Of a stretch of 46,858 nucleotides of DNA, positions 23,564 to 35,500 are shown in pieces (the stretch's first letter is position 1; every line of letters begins with the position of its first letter). Both the position numbers and the translations under genes were made by a program. This DNA is from a virus, in IMG/VR virus record IMGVR_UViG_3300021197_000877, positions 1-46,858 of that record; one strand, written 5' to 3'. Under the pieces are notes generated by a model, which saw only the letters and a program-made list of their open reading frames with translations, did not search any database and was not told the origin of the DNA.

Positions 23564-26380
23564 ATGGCAAACTGTTTATCAACAAAAAGCATTAACAATA
23601 AAAAATCCGCGTTAATCCCAATGTGGAGTAAGTGTTGGGCTGTGAATAGTCAAGGTGTTTCTGTTCCTTGGGGAATTGGAACTTCTCTAGCTTTAACGTT
23701 TAATTTAAACGGTGGTGGATATTTACTCCTCGGAACTGGCCCTGGAAGCTTTTACCAATGGGTTGTGAGTCAAATAGGACCTATAAACCCTGGAGATTCT
23801 TTTGTGTTTGACATGTTGGCAGCAGGTATGTGTACTAGTCCTTGGGGTAGCGATATTAATAAAGTGTGTATCAAGTATGATGGATTAGCATCAGGATCAG
23901 GAATGGGTTGGAATGGCACCGCTGCCCAAGCTCACACTAAAGGATGTTGCGATCCTGTTGTTGTTAAACCTTGTGATGATTTTAATGCTCTAAATCAACA
24001 AATACAAGACGGATGTTGTGAAAAATGTAAATCAGGGAGTATAAATCCAAATGATCCATGTTTTCAACATTGTGATTGTTGTCCTGAACCACCTAAAACA
24101 TCTTGGGATTGTGAAGAGGTATTACCTACTATTATTGATGATACAAATCCTAACAACCCAACACATCAGTGTGTTCAAAAGAATCACACAGGAGGACAAT
24201 TTGCTACTGCACAAGATTGTATTAGTTCTGGATGTGGTGTAGGTCTTCCTGGGCCTGGATTACAACTAAGCACATCACAAGTATGTACTTATAACGATTT
24301 AGATCAACAAATGAAAAATATAATGGCTGTTGCCTATGGTTTTCATCCAGTCCAACAAACATGGATTCCCAATTGGATTAACACTAGTGGTTATTATACT
24401 TTTCGAGCTAATATGTGGAATGGTTATAGTAATTTTGGTTGCGGATGGTGGACTTCTAAAGTTTCGCAATGGCAAGGTATAATATCTAGTGGAGTAAACG
24501 CTCAAGGAAACCCATTAGGACCTTATCAATTACAATTATTAAATGGAAAAATATCTTTTGCACAAACAATGCACAATATCTGCAATTGCCCCGGGCCTAC
24601 TCCAATTATCGTTCAACCTATCTCAAAAATGATAAACAACATTGATATAGATTATACAGATATACCGACAAGTGGTGGTACTAAAGATATAACAATCAAC
24701 GGTACTAATGGAGCTGAGTTTTATTTAGAAATAAAAAATGAAGATAGTAAATATTACAATTTTACCACAAGAACATTTACCACTAAATATAATAAATTAG
24801 ACGAAGTTATTACAAACGGAAAATATACAACTACTGTTAGCTTTCCAGCGGTAGCAGATGATGATCAGTACGATATATATATTTACGCAAAAGAAGGAAC
24901 GTCGCACGTAGAAAGACAAAGCGCTCTTTTTAGAGACGGAAGTCTTGATTTAAACTCTTCTACTGGTTCTAATAACTTATTGTTACAAAAGGTGTTACAT
25001 CAAGTTTTAGACGTTAGACTAACATTAAACATGTATTCATCCGGTGGTTTAGTGCCTGGTATAAGTGTAGTTAACGACACCGTAGACGTTGGTAGATACA
25101 ACGGTAAACAATCACAATCTTTTACTCTTACAGCAACAAGAAGTACCAATGCGTTAACTGTTGATAGACAGCCAGAAAAAACAGATATATTAACATTTTT
25201 AGAGCCTGTGGTTGGCTCCGCGCCAATACAAATACCTGGTGAAAATATTTACCCAGCTGTAACCGGAACCGACACTGTCAACGGGGCAAGAAATACAGAT
25301 GCTGTTGCTGTAACAATGGATTCTGCTGTAGCAACCATAATGGCCGTTGGAGATAGAGTCACGGGTAACGCAGATCTTAACGCCGGTGTATTTACAGTTG
25401 TTTCTTTAGATTCTACAAATGTTTTTTCTATATCGTCCGTTGTTGCTATTGCAGATGGTGTCACTTTAAGTTTTAGTAATCAAATGAATTACAGGTGGCC
25501 AGTTGCTAACGCGGTTAATTTAAAAGAAGGTATGATAGTAGTTCCAGATACTAACGTGGCTAGTGGTACTGAGTTAGCTATATATCAAGAAAAAATTACA
25601 TTATTCGAAGATACTGAAGACGAAAAAGAACTCATACTTAAGGAAGTAGAAGCTGTAGATAAATCTAAAGACACTCCAACTGTGTCTCAAGGTAGAGAAA
25701 CTGTAGCACCAGGTAGTATTGTTTTTAACAACCAAATGCCATTAGCTTTAGCTGAAGATACTTTAAAGGTTGGTGGGTATGGATTAGAAGAAGTTAAAAG
25801 AGTTGGTGGTTGGGATATTTCTTTTAACAATTTAAAGGTTGAGTTAAACAAAATAACAACACTTACTAACGGAGCAGTTAGTGGAAGCACAACTATAACT
25901 GTAGATTCTGTCGTTGGAATAGCTGACGAAACAACTCAAACAGTAAATGGCGCGATAACATCATCTAATAAAGTTATTTTAGATAGTGTAGATGGATTAT
26001 TTGTAGGACAGACTATGTACGCTGTTAGCGCTGGAACTTTGTCTGGCAATCCAACTATTACTTCTGTAAACGAGGTTACTAAAGCAATAACACTTTCTTC
26101 GGTTCAAACGTTTGCAGATGGTATAACATTAACGTTTGCCAATAGTGTTATATCAGGTATTGGTATAGATCCAGCTGTTATAAATCCCTACGTAACAAAT
26201 ATAAGTGGCTCTGATTTAACAGCAAGTGCCACTCAAACGTTAGAAGATGATCAAACTCTTACTTTTACTGGATCTGGAAATATCGCTACTTTAACTGGAG
26301 ATATAATTGTAAACAAAGCTGGATCGGAAAACTTGACACTTAGATTTGACGTAGACAAGTTCTTGACATATCACTCTTAG
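23564..26380 (+). CDS. Tail fibre or distal tail protein with Cys-rich N-terminal region
   Basis: This 938-residue protein has a Gly- and Cys-rich N-terminus. Residues about 128-235 contain some 20 cysteines (TKGCCDPVVVKPCDDF, DGCCEKCKSG, CFQHCDCCPEPPK), which is unusual in a phage virion. From about 365 it becomes beta-rich (NNIDIDYTDIPTSGGTKDIT, EFYLEIKNEDSKYYNFTTR, QYDIYIYAKEGTSHVERQSA). Residues about 590-930 repeat a short strand pattern ending in (A)DGxTLxF(S/A)N. It has no signal peptide. I infer an elongated tail protein on position and composition. The N-terminal domain may be surface-exposed and disulphide or metal stabilised. Confidence 0.55.
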   Translation: MANCLSTKSINNKKSALIPMWSKCWAVNSQGVSVPWGIGTSLALTFNLNGGGYLLLGTGPGSFYQWVVSQIGPINPGDSFVFDMLAAGMCTSPWGSDINKVCIKYDGLASGSGMGWNGTAAQAHTKGCCDPVVVKPCDDFNALNQQIQDGCCEKCKSGSINPNDPCFQHCDCCPEPPKTSWDCEEVLPTIIDDTNPNNPTHQCVQKNHTGGQFATAQDCISSGCGVGLPGPGLQLSTSQVCTYNDLDQQMKNIMAVAYGFHPVQQTWIPNWINTSGYYTFRANMWNGYSNFGCGWWTSKVSQWQGIISSGVNAQGNPLGPYQLQLLNGKISFAQTMHNICNCPGPTPIIVQPISKMINNIDIDYTDIPTSGGTKDITINGTNGAEFYLEIKNEDSKYYNFTTRTFTTKYNKLDEVITNGKYTTTVSFPAVADDDQYDIYIYAKEGTSHVERQSALFRDGSLDLNSSTGSNNLLLQKVLHQVLDVRLTLNMYSSGGLVPGISVVNDTVDVGRYNGKQSQSFTLTATRSTNALTVDRQPEKTDILTFLEPVVGSAPIQIPGENIYPAVTGTDTVNGARNTDAVAVTMDSAVATIMAVGDRVTGNADLNAGVFTVVSLDSTNVFSISSVVAIADGVTLSFSNQMNYRWPVANAVNLKEGMIVVPDTNVASGTELAIYQEKITLFEDTEDEKELILKEVEAVDKSKDTPTVSQGRETVAPGSIVFNNQMPLALAEDTLKVGGYGLEEVKRVGGWDISFNNLKVELNKITTLTNGAVSGSTTITVDSVVGIADETTQTVNGAITSSNKVILDSVDGLFVGQTMYAVSAGTLSGNPTITSVNEVTKAITLSSVQTFADGITLTFANSVISGIGIDPAVINPYVTNISGSDLTASATQTLEDDQTLTFTGSGNIATLTGDIIVNKAGSENLTLRFDVDKFLTYHS

Positions 26381-26431
26381 GTAAAAAAACAGCAAAAACT
26401 GTAACTATACTGGTATAAATTAAATTAAATT

Positions 26432-26935
26432 ATGCCTAAAAATGAGTTACAAAAAATATTCGATAAGACACCTGTTAAATCTTATAGAGAAAAAATAAAG
26501 TATATAGAAAATTACCTTGTAAGTATTGCAGATGGAATAGAAATTGTTGGAAACGGTAAGGAGTTAGTCTACCCAGATTTTTGGGAGTACAAACATTCTT
26601 TTGCTGAGGGAATATATATTAGAGAGATGAAAATGAAAAAAGGTCAAGTAGTTTTTTCAGCAATACACAAACACAGTTATCCATTTTTTCTACTATCAGG
26701 TAATTTAGCTATATCTTCAGAAAAAGGAGTTGAAGAGTTTTTAGCCCCTTATTATGTGGTTACACCTAAAGGAACAAAAAGAGTAGGTTACGCAATTGAA
26801 GACAGTATAGTAGTGACGGTACACGCGAACCCTAGTAACACCGAAGATTTAAAAGAAATAGAAAAAATGAATGTTGTATTTGAATGGGAGGAGTACGAAG
26901 AATATTTAAAAAGTAAAAATGAAAAAGGCAATTAA
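26432..26935 (+). CDS. Cupin-like protein
   Basis: This 167-residue protein starts after an ATTAAATTAAATT leader. The central part follows the cupin double-stranded beta-helix pattern: KKGQVVFSAIHKHSYPFFLL with two histidines at 79 and 81, then SGNLAISSEKGVEEFLAPYY and VVTPKGTKRVGYAIEDSIVV, ending with TVHANPSNTEDL. H79, H81 and the His near 132 could bind a metal, although the usual Glu of motif 1 is replaced by Phe/Tyr. It lies between tail and internal virion genes. Possible roles are enzymatic modification of the surface or a structural use of the fold; neither is shown. Confidence 0.6.
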   Translation: MPKNELQKIFDKTPVKSYREKIKYIENYLVSIADGIEIVGNGKELVYPDFWEYKHSFAEGIYIREMKMKKGQVVFSAIHKHSYPFFLLSGNLAISSEKGVEEFLAPYYVVTPKGTKRVGYAIEDSIVVTVHANPSNTEDLKEIEKMNVVFEWEEYEEYLKSKNEKGN

Positions 26936-26947
26936 AAAATATATATT

Positions 26948-27640
26948 ATGAGTTACGGAACTTTAGCGGTAACAGCGATTGGAATGGCAGTTAATGCCAG
27001 TAACGCCTCGAAAAATAGAAAAATGGCGAAAGATCAGTTTGACACGCAAATAGAAATCAGAAAAAAAGAACAACAAGCTTTAGACGTGGAAAAACAAGCT
27101 TACAAAAACATGGAGTTTAAAAACCCATTTGCCAATATGGAAAACGTATACGAAGACCTAACTGTTAACCAGCAACAAGCGCAGTTCCAAGCGCAGCAAG
27201 GGGCACAACAGAGAGCAAACATTATGCAGGGGTTGAGAGGCGCGGCAGGTAGTAGTGGTATAGCAGGATTAGCTCAATCACTAGCTAATCAAGGCGCTTT
27301 ACAAACTCAAAGAATATCAGCATCTATTGGATTGCAAGAATCTGCAAATCAATTAGCCGCGGCCAAAGGAGCTGGGGCAGTACAAATTGCTGAAAGACAA
27401 GGTGATCAATGGGTGGCTCAACAAGAAGCAGATAGACAAGCTACTTTACTAGGTATGCAAATGGGAGCTACTACTGGTGCTAACCTAGGAGTACAACAAG
27501 CGCAGGCTAATCAAATGAACGCTCAAATAGCAAGTCAACAAGTAACAGCGAATACGCTTGGACAAGCGGCTCAAGGTTTTGCTTCTAATATTAAAACTGA
27601 CAAAGACGGAAATGTTATTCCGTTTTGGAAGACATCATAA
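26948..27640 (+). CDS. Internal virion protein, T7 gp14-like type
   Basis: This 230-residue protein starts with a hydrophobic stretch (MSYGTLAVTAIGMAVNASNA). It then has a long Ala- and Gln-rich helix with low-complexity sequence (QQAQFQAQQGAQQRANIMQG, GAAGSSGIAGLAQSLANQGA, LQTQRISASIGLQESANQLA). Ala/Gln/Gly-rich helical proteins with an N-terminal hydrophobic end sit in this place in T7-like phages, where they form part of the ejection machinery crossing the cell envelope. The match is by composition and position. It directly precedes the 614- and 2425-residue proteins that would complete the set. Confidence 0.6.
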   Translation: MSYGTLAVTAIGMAVNASNASKNRKMAKDQFDTQIEIRKKEQQALDVEKQAYKNMEFKNPFANMENVYEDLTVNQQQAQFQAQQGAQQRANIMQGLRGAAGSSGIAGLAQSLANQGALQTQRISASIGLQESANQLAAAKGAGAVQIAERQGDQWVAQQEADRQATLLGMQMGATTGANLGVQQAQANQMNAQIASQQVTANTLGQAAQGFASNIKTDKDGNVIPFWKTS

Positions 27641-27658
27641 TAAAAATATAAACAAACT

Positions 27659-29503
27659 ATGGCAAAAGCAGACCCAACGTTAGTAAAAGCTTCCATGTTA
27701 GAAGCTAAAACAAGAGCAGCTTCAGACGTACCTAATATGAAGCCGTTGTTCGACGCTACTACTGAAATAAGTGAGACTTACTTAACTCAATTTCAAAACG
27801 TAATGAAAACCTTTAAAGACGAACAAGAAAAACAAAGGTTAGCATTAGAAAAACAAATGGAATTATTTCAAATATCAGCTGACAAAGCTTTTCAAAGTGT
27901 TTATGAGTTAGAAGAACCTTTACCAGATGTTATGATTAAAGCATTTGAAAAAGAAGTTAACAATCTTCAGGATCAATTTGAAAAAGTAAACACAATTGGT
28001 GAAGGAGACTCAAGGGAAAATAGAAGAGCTAGAGCTAAAATAATGGCTGAGTTAACTAAATTAAAAAACAACTCTGTTAATTTAAGAAAAACAACAACAG
28101 AGGTATTGTATAATATATCAAGTGGAAGTGTAAACACTAGCATCGTTGACCCAGCCTCTCTTGATCCAGCTAGAATGGTTTTAGAATTAGGAAACTTAGA
28201 CGAACTTGCAGACCAAGGAAAAGTAAAGGTTACTTATGGTAAAGACGGGGCTATATTTACAGTTAAAGATTATTACAGTGACGCAACTAGTACTTGGGGT
28301 GATGAAATATCTTTTACTATGAACGATCTAAAAGAAACCTTCCCACCTACAGATCCTAAGTTAGATAAGGATATAGTAACTCTAAATAAAAACAGTGGAG
28401 ATCAAGGTACTTTTGATGCTACGGGAAATAATCCTCAATACAACTACAAACAGCCAGCGCAAAAAAGTGCTATTTTAGATATTATAAAAGACAAGGAGGA
28501 TTTTAAAGATGTGTCACAAAGAAGAATAGAGGGATTGGGTAGCACACCTTCTTTTAAAGAAGCTTTGATGGAAGATATTTCTATCCCGTTTAGTGTTTTA
28601 GATAAAATGTTTTATGATGAAAATGGAGAGAGAGTTGAGATTGGACAAGCTTTTAAATATCTTGATTATAACGAAGATGGTGAAATAAGCAACGAAGACG
28701 CTAGTTTTCCTGGTGTAGATCCTGAGGCTTTTAAAAACAATATAGCCGCCATGTTAGATGCTATTGTAAACCCAGATAACCCTGCTTTTAGTTTAGATGT
28801 TTCAAAAGAATTATTTGCAGATTATTACGTTAGTATTGATGAGCAAACATATAGAAAAAACTTTGAAAAAACCGTTAAAGCTAACCAGCGCTCAAATAGA
28901 AACTCAGGTAGTAGAAATAAAAGAGTTTATAGAGTTAATAATAGAGACATGTCTGAGTATAACTTTAACAACACGTATGGTCCTCTTGTTGACTTTTTAG
29001 AAAATCCAGAAGAAAAACAAATGCAATTACCGTCTGGTAGGGTAGTTAAATATGAAAATGGTAAATATTATGGAAAATCTTATGATACTAGTGGAAACTA
29101 TTTAGGTTGGGCAGAAATAACAGCTAACGATATAGCGGAAGTAGAGGGTATAAGTGAATACGTTTCTGGTACAAGTGAGCTAGCTAAAGAAGACGACCCT
29201 AATAAATTTGTTTATACATACCAAACCTTTAATGGAGTTGATGACACAGATTTAGTTGGTATGGCGGCTAATGAAGTTCAGGAAATTATATTTAAACATT
29301 TTGATGGAGGAATTAGCCTACGTAACCATCCTAATATAACAATTACTAACGATGGAGAAATAATTTCTATAAGCTATAACGGAGGAGGTGGTCCTAGTTT
29401 TAAAACTACAGAGGGTGGTATAAAAGGGTTTGTAAATGAAATTTTAAACAGCGAAGAATGGAACAACAATTATTACGGCCGTAATACAGAATATGAAGAT
29501 TAA
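27659..29503 (+). CDS. Internal virion (ejection) protein with an EF-hand-like loop
   Basis: This 614-residue protein has a helical N-terminal third with coiled-coil character (about 45-170: FQNVMKTFKDEQEKQRLALE). The loop at 336-347 reads DYNEDGEISNED, matching the EF-hand/dockerin pattern D-x-N-x-D-G-x-I-x-x-x-(E/D), so calcium binding is plausible. The rest is mixed. It lies between the gp14-like gene and the giant 2425-residue gene, with six bases to the latter. The place and size match the middle ejection protein of podoviruses. There is no signal peptide. The function is inferred. Confidence 0.55.
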   Translation: MAKADPTLVKASMLEAKTRAASDVPNMKPLFDATTEISETYLTQFQNVMKTFKDEQEKQRLALEKQMELFQISADKAFQSVYELEEPLPDVMIKAFEKEVNNLQDQFEKVNTIGEGDSRENRRARAKIMAELTKLKNNSVNLRKTTTEVLYNISSGSVNTSIVDPASLDPARMVLELGNLDELADQGKVKVTYGKDGAIFTVKDYYSDATSTWGDEISFTMNDLKETFPPTDPKLDKDIVTLNKNSGDQGTFDATGNNPQYNYKQPAQKSAILDIIKDKEDFKDVSQRRIEGLGSTPSFKEALMEDISIPFSVLDKMFYDENGERVEIGQAFKYLDYNEDGEISNEDASFPGVDPEAFKNNIAAMLDAIVNPDNPAFSLDVSKELFADYYVSIDEQTYRKNFEKTVKANQRSNRNSGSRNKRVYRVNNRDMSEYNFNNTYGPLVDFLENPEEKQMQLPSGRVVKYENGKYYGKSYDTSGNYLGWAEITANDIAEVEGISEYVSGTSELAKEDDPNKFVYTYQTFNGVDDTDLVGMAANEVQEIIFKHFDGGISLRNHPNITITNDGEIISISYNGGGGPSFKTTEGGIKGFVNEILNSEEWNNNYYGRNTEYED

Positions 29504-29509
29504 CAAACT

Positions 29510-32500
29510 ATGAATGAAATATGGGAAGTAAACGGTGAGACATATAGCGTAGGACCAAACTCAAAAGATAAGTTTTTAAACGATCACCCTAACGCTGTTT
29601 TAGTTAGTGAAGCGAATCAAGATTCTACTTTTATGAATCCTAGTAGCATGACTCTTGATACTCAAATAACACCTAACCAACAAGGTTTTCAACAGCGAGG
29701 ATTTGGTGGTGTTGTAACCCCAGGGGGCATTGTAACACAACAGCCAGAAAAAGACGATCTTGAACAATGGTGGGACAATAGTTGGTTTGGAAGTAAAATA
29801 AACGAATCAAAAGCTACTGGTGAAACAGCGGCGGTAATAAATGAAATGACTCTTCCAGGTTCAGTTTTAACTATGGAAACCGTTTCTGATATGGTAGACG
29901 CTAACATTGAAGTGGCTCAAAACTATGTTGAATCTGCACGTATGAAAAACTTTCAAAAGACGTATCAAAAAGAAGGTAAGACGTGGACGGCTTTTGCTAG
30001 AGGAGTTTGGGAAAATCCTTTAATTCTACCAGAATTATTTGTAAACTCTTTAGGTACTCAAGTTGGTACATTGATAGATTCACCTCAAGCTCAAGTTATG
30101 GCGGGCTCTGGATTTACTGCTGGTTTTGCTTCTGGTGGTGCTAATCCCTACCAAAGGGTTGGGCGTGGTGTGTACGCTGGAATGGCCGCATTATCAACGT
30201 CTATGGAGTCTTCGTTAACTTTTGCCGAGTTAGTTAAAGAAGAGTTAAAAAAAGAAAACGAAAGTTGGACTGATGAAAATTGGTTAGAATGGTATACAGA
30301 CGAAAATGTTTTTAATTTATTAAATGGACCAAAAGGTAAAAGCATAAGAAACAAAGCAATAGGTAGAGGTTTTACTATTGGAGCAATTGAAGGTATAACT
30401 GGTTGGGGAGCTGGTAGAGCAACTACAGCTGTGTTGAGGGGAGGGCCTGGAATAGGTAGAAAATTTGCGGCTGCCTCTACAGGTATAGCAGTAGAAAGTT
30501 TTGGTGGTGGTGTTGGTGAGGCTGCTGGTATGACTGTTGCTGGACAAGAATTAGATATTGCTGAAATAGGTTTTGAAGCTGTAACTGGTACTACAACAGC
30601 ACCACTTAATGTTGGTTTAGCTATGATGGGATATAAAACAGCTACATACAAACTGAATAAAAAAGAAGTTTCTTTTGCTACAATGAAAGATTTTGTAGAC
30701 ACAGCTACTGATATGGAAATAGCTACTGCCAATATTCAAATGATCAACGATCAGACTGGATTAAAAATGAAAGCGTATGAAAAACAAACCAACGCTCAGT
30801 ATGACAGTAGAATAGACACTAAAGTTACAGATACCAAAGACAGAACAAAACTTGTTGAGTTACAAAAAGAACTAGCAGTAGCCGAGAGAGAGAACAAAGC
30901 AAAAGACACCCCTAGCGAAATACCTGGAGCAGAACAAAATTTAAAACGTATAAAAGCAGAGATAAAAGGTATAATAAATAAATACAGCGGAGCTGTAGGC
31001 CTTGGAAAAACTAAAATATCACAAACGGTTGAGGAAATAGTATTAGAAAATAAACTAGATCAAACTATTGATTTTTTACAGACTAACAAGGAATTTGTTG
31101 GTAAGGATGTTGTAGTTGCAGACAACACCGTTGCAACGCAAAAAGCTTATAGAAAAGCGGCTATAGAATATAATAAAAAAAATCCAGACGGAAAACAATA
31201 TAATGTAAATGATGATATAAGTAATGGTGATGGATTTATTGTTGGAGATGTTATAGTTGTAAATAAAGAAGTAGCGCGTAAAAAAGGAGCTTATTCAGTT
31301 GGTTCACACGAACTATTACATGGTATATTAGCTAAACACATGAAAGGCTTAGACGCTACTGGAAAAGCAAAACTTGGTAAAAGTTTTATGAATGTTTTAA
31401 CTAGCGAACAACGAAGCGCTGTAACAACTAGATTAGAAAAGAATTATGGTTTAACAGGTGATGGTATTTATAGCGAGGTTGGTGTTCAAGAAATGTTTAC
31501 AGCTTTTTCTGATGCTATCGCAAAGAACGAAATAACTTTCAACGAGGGTGTTTTTGATAAATTAAAAAACGTTATACAAGAAATACTTAGAGTTGCTACT
31601 GGAGGTTTATTAGTTAAAGAGTTTTCAAACGGTAGACAAGCATATAATTTCTTAAAAGATTACCAAAATACAGTAGCAGAAGGTGGGGAGATTAGTAGTA
31701 GAGCTAAAAGACTAGCTGGTGGAGGTGTTTCTGTTGGGCCTGTTGGAGATCGTTCAGGAGGTTTAAAATCTCAAACAGAAGATACAGCGCCTATAAAAAG
31801 ATCTAAGGCAGTAAAAGTTGTTAATGACGTTGAAAACGTTTTAAAGAAAAGATTAAAAGAAGAAGGCAAAGAGTACACGCAAGACGAGTTTAGAACTAGC
31901 CCAGAGTTTTCACAAATATTCGATTCTATCTATGAAGAAAACGGTGCGATAAATAACTATCTAAAATCTTTAGGATTAAGTAAAGAAAAGTTTGATGCAA
32001 CTGTTAAATCAGCATCAATGAGATTGATGGGGTATGATCCACAAGCAAAAAGAAAAACAGGTAGTAAAGAAGAAATAACAGTTGGAGAACGTATAATGTC
32101 TGATATTAGTTTCGCTAAATTGGATGCAGCAAAAGAACTTGGTAAAAAAAGTGAGGTTGAAAATGTAACAAAAAGAATTGACGATACTAAGAAAACAAAA
32201 GAAGGTGATAGAACTTTTGATATAGAAGACACTAGTACTGATGCTAGCATGAAGGCACTTGAAGAAGAAGATATGTCAGCGGCTGGTCAAGCTAAAAAGA
32301 AAGCTGATGCGATTAAAGCAAAAGAAAAAAAGTATTCTAAATTTAGAAGAAAACTAGGTATTGAAAAAGGTAGTGAGTTATACAATAAGATTTTAGATGC
32401 CGCTCGTCAATCTTTGGTAAAAGCTTATGAAATAGGGACGCCAGTAAGAAACATACAAAGAAAATTAAGAGATCAAGCTAATCGTTATTTATTTAAAGAT

Positions 32501-35500
32501 ATAAAAAACTTTTTAGGCACAACAAAATATATTAGTAACTTAAAAGAATATAGAACATTTATAGTAGACGCTATATTCACGTCTGATTTAGTGCAGTTAG
32601 AAAAAATGTTACCTGAAGACCAAAGAGTGTTTACTGTTTTTGAAAGAGAGTTAGGTACTAAAGCTGAGGTTGAAGCTGCTGTAGAAAACAACTTATTACC
32701 AAAAGAAGCATTAAACGTTATAGATAAAGGAAACACTGTTAGACTTTATAAGAAAGTAATGCCTACGGAAAAACAGTTTTTGGCTTTCTTCAACCAACCA
32801 GCTATTAACCCTGAAACAGGTAAACGATCTGGTTTAAAAGGTACTAGAAAAGATTCTTTAGCAAGAGCGATGGCTGGAGCCTTATCTTATGATGCTACTT
32901 TAGAGGTAGCTCAAACCCCTGAGGTAATAGAGATGAGACAAGATTATGCTGAGTTAAAAGGTGAAAGTCTTGTTAAAGATGACATAGATCAATTAGCCTC
33001 TGCCATCGGTAGAGACAAAGGAGTATTGTTTTCTAGTAGTCCAGATATAGCTGCGCAAATGGCCGTGGAAATAGAAAAAAATGCTAATGATATATTATCT
33101 GGTAAGGATGTTCTTGAAATTACAAAGATTAAAGGTAAAATAATATATGATTTAAAAGATAAAAGCCTCAAAAAAGCTAACGGTAAAAGCTTTACAAAAC
33201 AAGATAGACAAACGATAGCTAGTATATCTAAAAACATTGCAGATAACAATACTTACGGAGAAATCAAAAATACCAAAGCTTTAAGACTTGCTTTAAAAGA
33301 AGTGGTTAAAGCTAAGAAAAAAGGTAAATCTATAAAGCTTGGTAACGCTTTTGAACAGTTGATGATAAACCAAGTAAAAGTTGCTATAAAACAAATATTT
33401 GGTAAAAAATCACTACTTAAAAGTACTAAAAGCTACAAAGGTAAGAAGAAAGGTGACTTATATCTTAGTTACTTATTATCTAGATTAGGTGTTGAAGTTA
33501 AAATGGATAAAGCAAGAGGTGCTTCTAAAACCGCTAGATATAAAGACGGTGAATTTAGTTTTACCCAAAACAACGAAACAATAAACGAAATTACAGGTAA
33601 AAAATTTGACGATGAGATCATGGAAGTTATACAGGATCAAGTCACGGAAATAAACAAGTTTTTTAATAAAAACGGAGTAGGTGTTATAGGTGATGATTAT
33701 AAGTTAAAACCAAAGCAGATAGAACTTTTAAGAAGAAACAAACACAAATTTGGTGTTAAAGGTATATTTCTTTCGGAAAAATTTTTAGGTTACGCTTACT
33801 CTCATGAGACTTACGCTAAAGACCCACAAGGAATGATTCAAATTGGTGGTAAGCTTTATAGAATGGAAACAGGAATTCAAGCAGTTGATGAATTAACCGC
33901 TATGATTGCAGCAGAGTTAAATATACCTCAATTAAAACTTACTAAAGATGGAACAATGGAAATGGTTGGTTCTATAGAGATTGATAGTGGTAATTTGAAA
34001 TTTAGAGTTTATCCATTAGTCAATGAGAAAAACTTTGTTAATTCTGACGCTAATCTTTTAAGTGAGCAGTTTAGCAAAAAGTTTGTAAAAGCATCTGAAA
34101 AAATAATGAAAACTGAAGGCGCGCAAACTTTAGGCGCTTTAAGATCTGTATCATCAGACGCTCCTTCAAAAGGTATTACTATATTAGACTTTGACGATAC
34201 GTTAGCGACAACAAAATCTATGATTAGATTTACTAGACCAGATGGAACTAAAGGTAAGTTAAACGCGGAAGAATATGCTAGTACGTATGAAGACTTGTTA
34301 GGCTTAGGTTATGAATTTGACTTTTCAGAGTTTAGTAAAGTTGTTGACGGTAAAACCGCTCCCTTGTTTAACAAAGCTTTAAAATTACAAAAGAAGTTTG
34401 GTAATAAACAAATGTACGTATTAACAGCAAGGCCAGCTGACGCAGCTCCAGCAATACACGCTTTTCTAACGGCTAATGGTTTAAATATACCTTTAGCAAA
34501 TATTACTGGGTTAGCTAATTCTACTTCAGAAGCAAAAGCTCTTTGGGTTGCTGAAAAAGTAGGGGAAGGTTTTAATGATTTTTACTTTGCTGACGATGCG
34601 TTACAGAATGTGCAAGCAGTGCAAAACGTATTGAATCAATTTGATGTTAAATCAAAAGTACAACAAGCTAAGGTTTTATTTAGTAAATCTATGGATAAAG
34701 AGTTTAACGTTATATTAAGTCAAGTTACCGGTATTGATGCAAAAACTAAAATATCTAAAAGTAAAGCAGAAAAACTAGGTGAGAAAAAAGGTATGTTTAG
34801 ATTATTTATCCCACCATCACACGAAGATTTTGTAGGTTTACTTTATAACTTTATGGGCAAGGGTGAACAAGGAAATAAACACAGAGCGTTTTTTGAAAAA
34901 TCTTTACTAAGACCGTTGAATAGAGCTTATAGAGCGTTAAACACTATGCAGCAGTCTATTGCTAGAGATTTTAAAGAGTTAAACAAACAGTTTGGAGAAG
35001 TTAAGTCTAAACTTAAAAATAAAATACCTAATCTAGGTTTTACATACGAAGACGCTGTTAGAGTTTATCTTTGGAATAAATATAAACATAAAATACCAGG
35101 TTTAGATAAAAGTGAGATAAAAGAATTAGTTGACATTGTTAAAAAAGACCCTGAATTAAGAGGTTATGCTGAAAACATAAGATCTATATCAAAACAAAAG
35201 AAATATGTTCCTCCAGGTGAGTCTTGGACTGGTGGAGATATAAGAACAGATTTAAGCGACGCTACAGATATTATAGGTAGAGCCGAATTGTTTAAAGAGT
35301 TTCAAAAAAATGCGGATGTTATTTTTTCAGAAAAAAACTTAAACAAAATAGAAGCAGCTTTTGGTAAAAATTTTAGACAGGCTTTAGAGGACAATTTATA
35401 TAGAACAAGAACAGGTAGAAATAGACCAAATGGACAATATGGTTTTGTTAATAGATTTACGAACTACATAAACTCATCCGTTGGTGCCACGATGTTTGTA

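Noticed and set aside
30148-30732. Long open frame of about 194 codons on the minus strand inside the giant virion gene
   Set aside because: It is low-complexity (Ala/Ser/Thr/Val/Pro-rich), has no leader and mirrors the plus-strand Gly/Ala-rich segment. It is a shadow of that gene.
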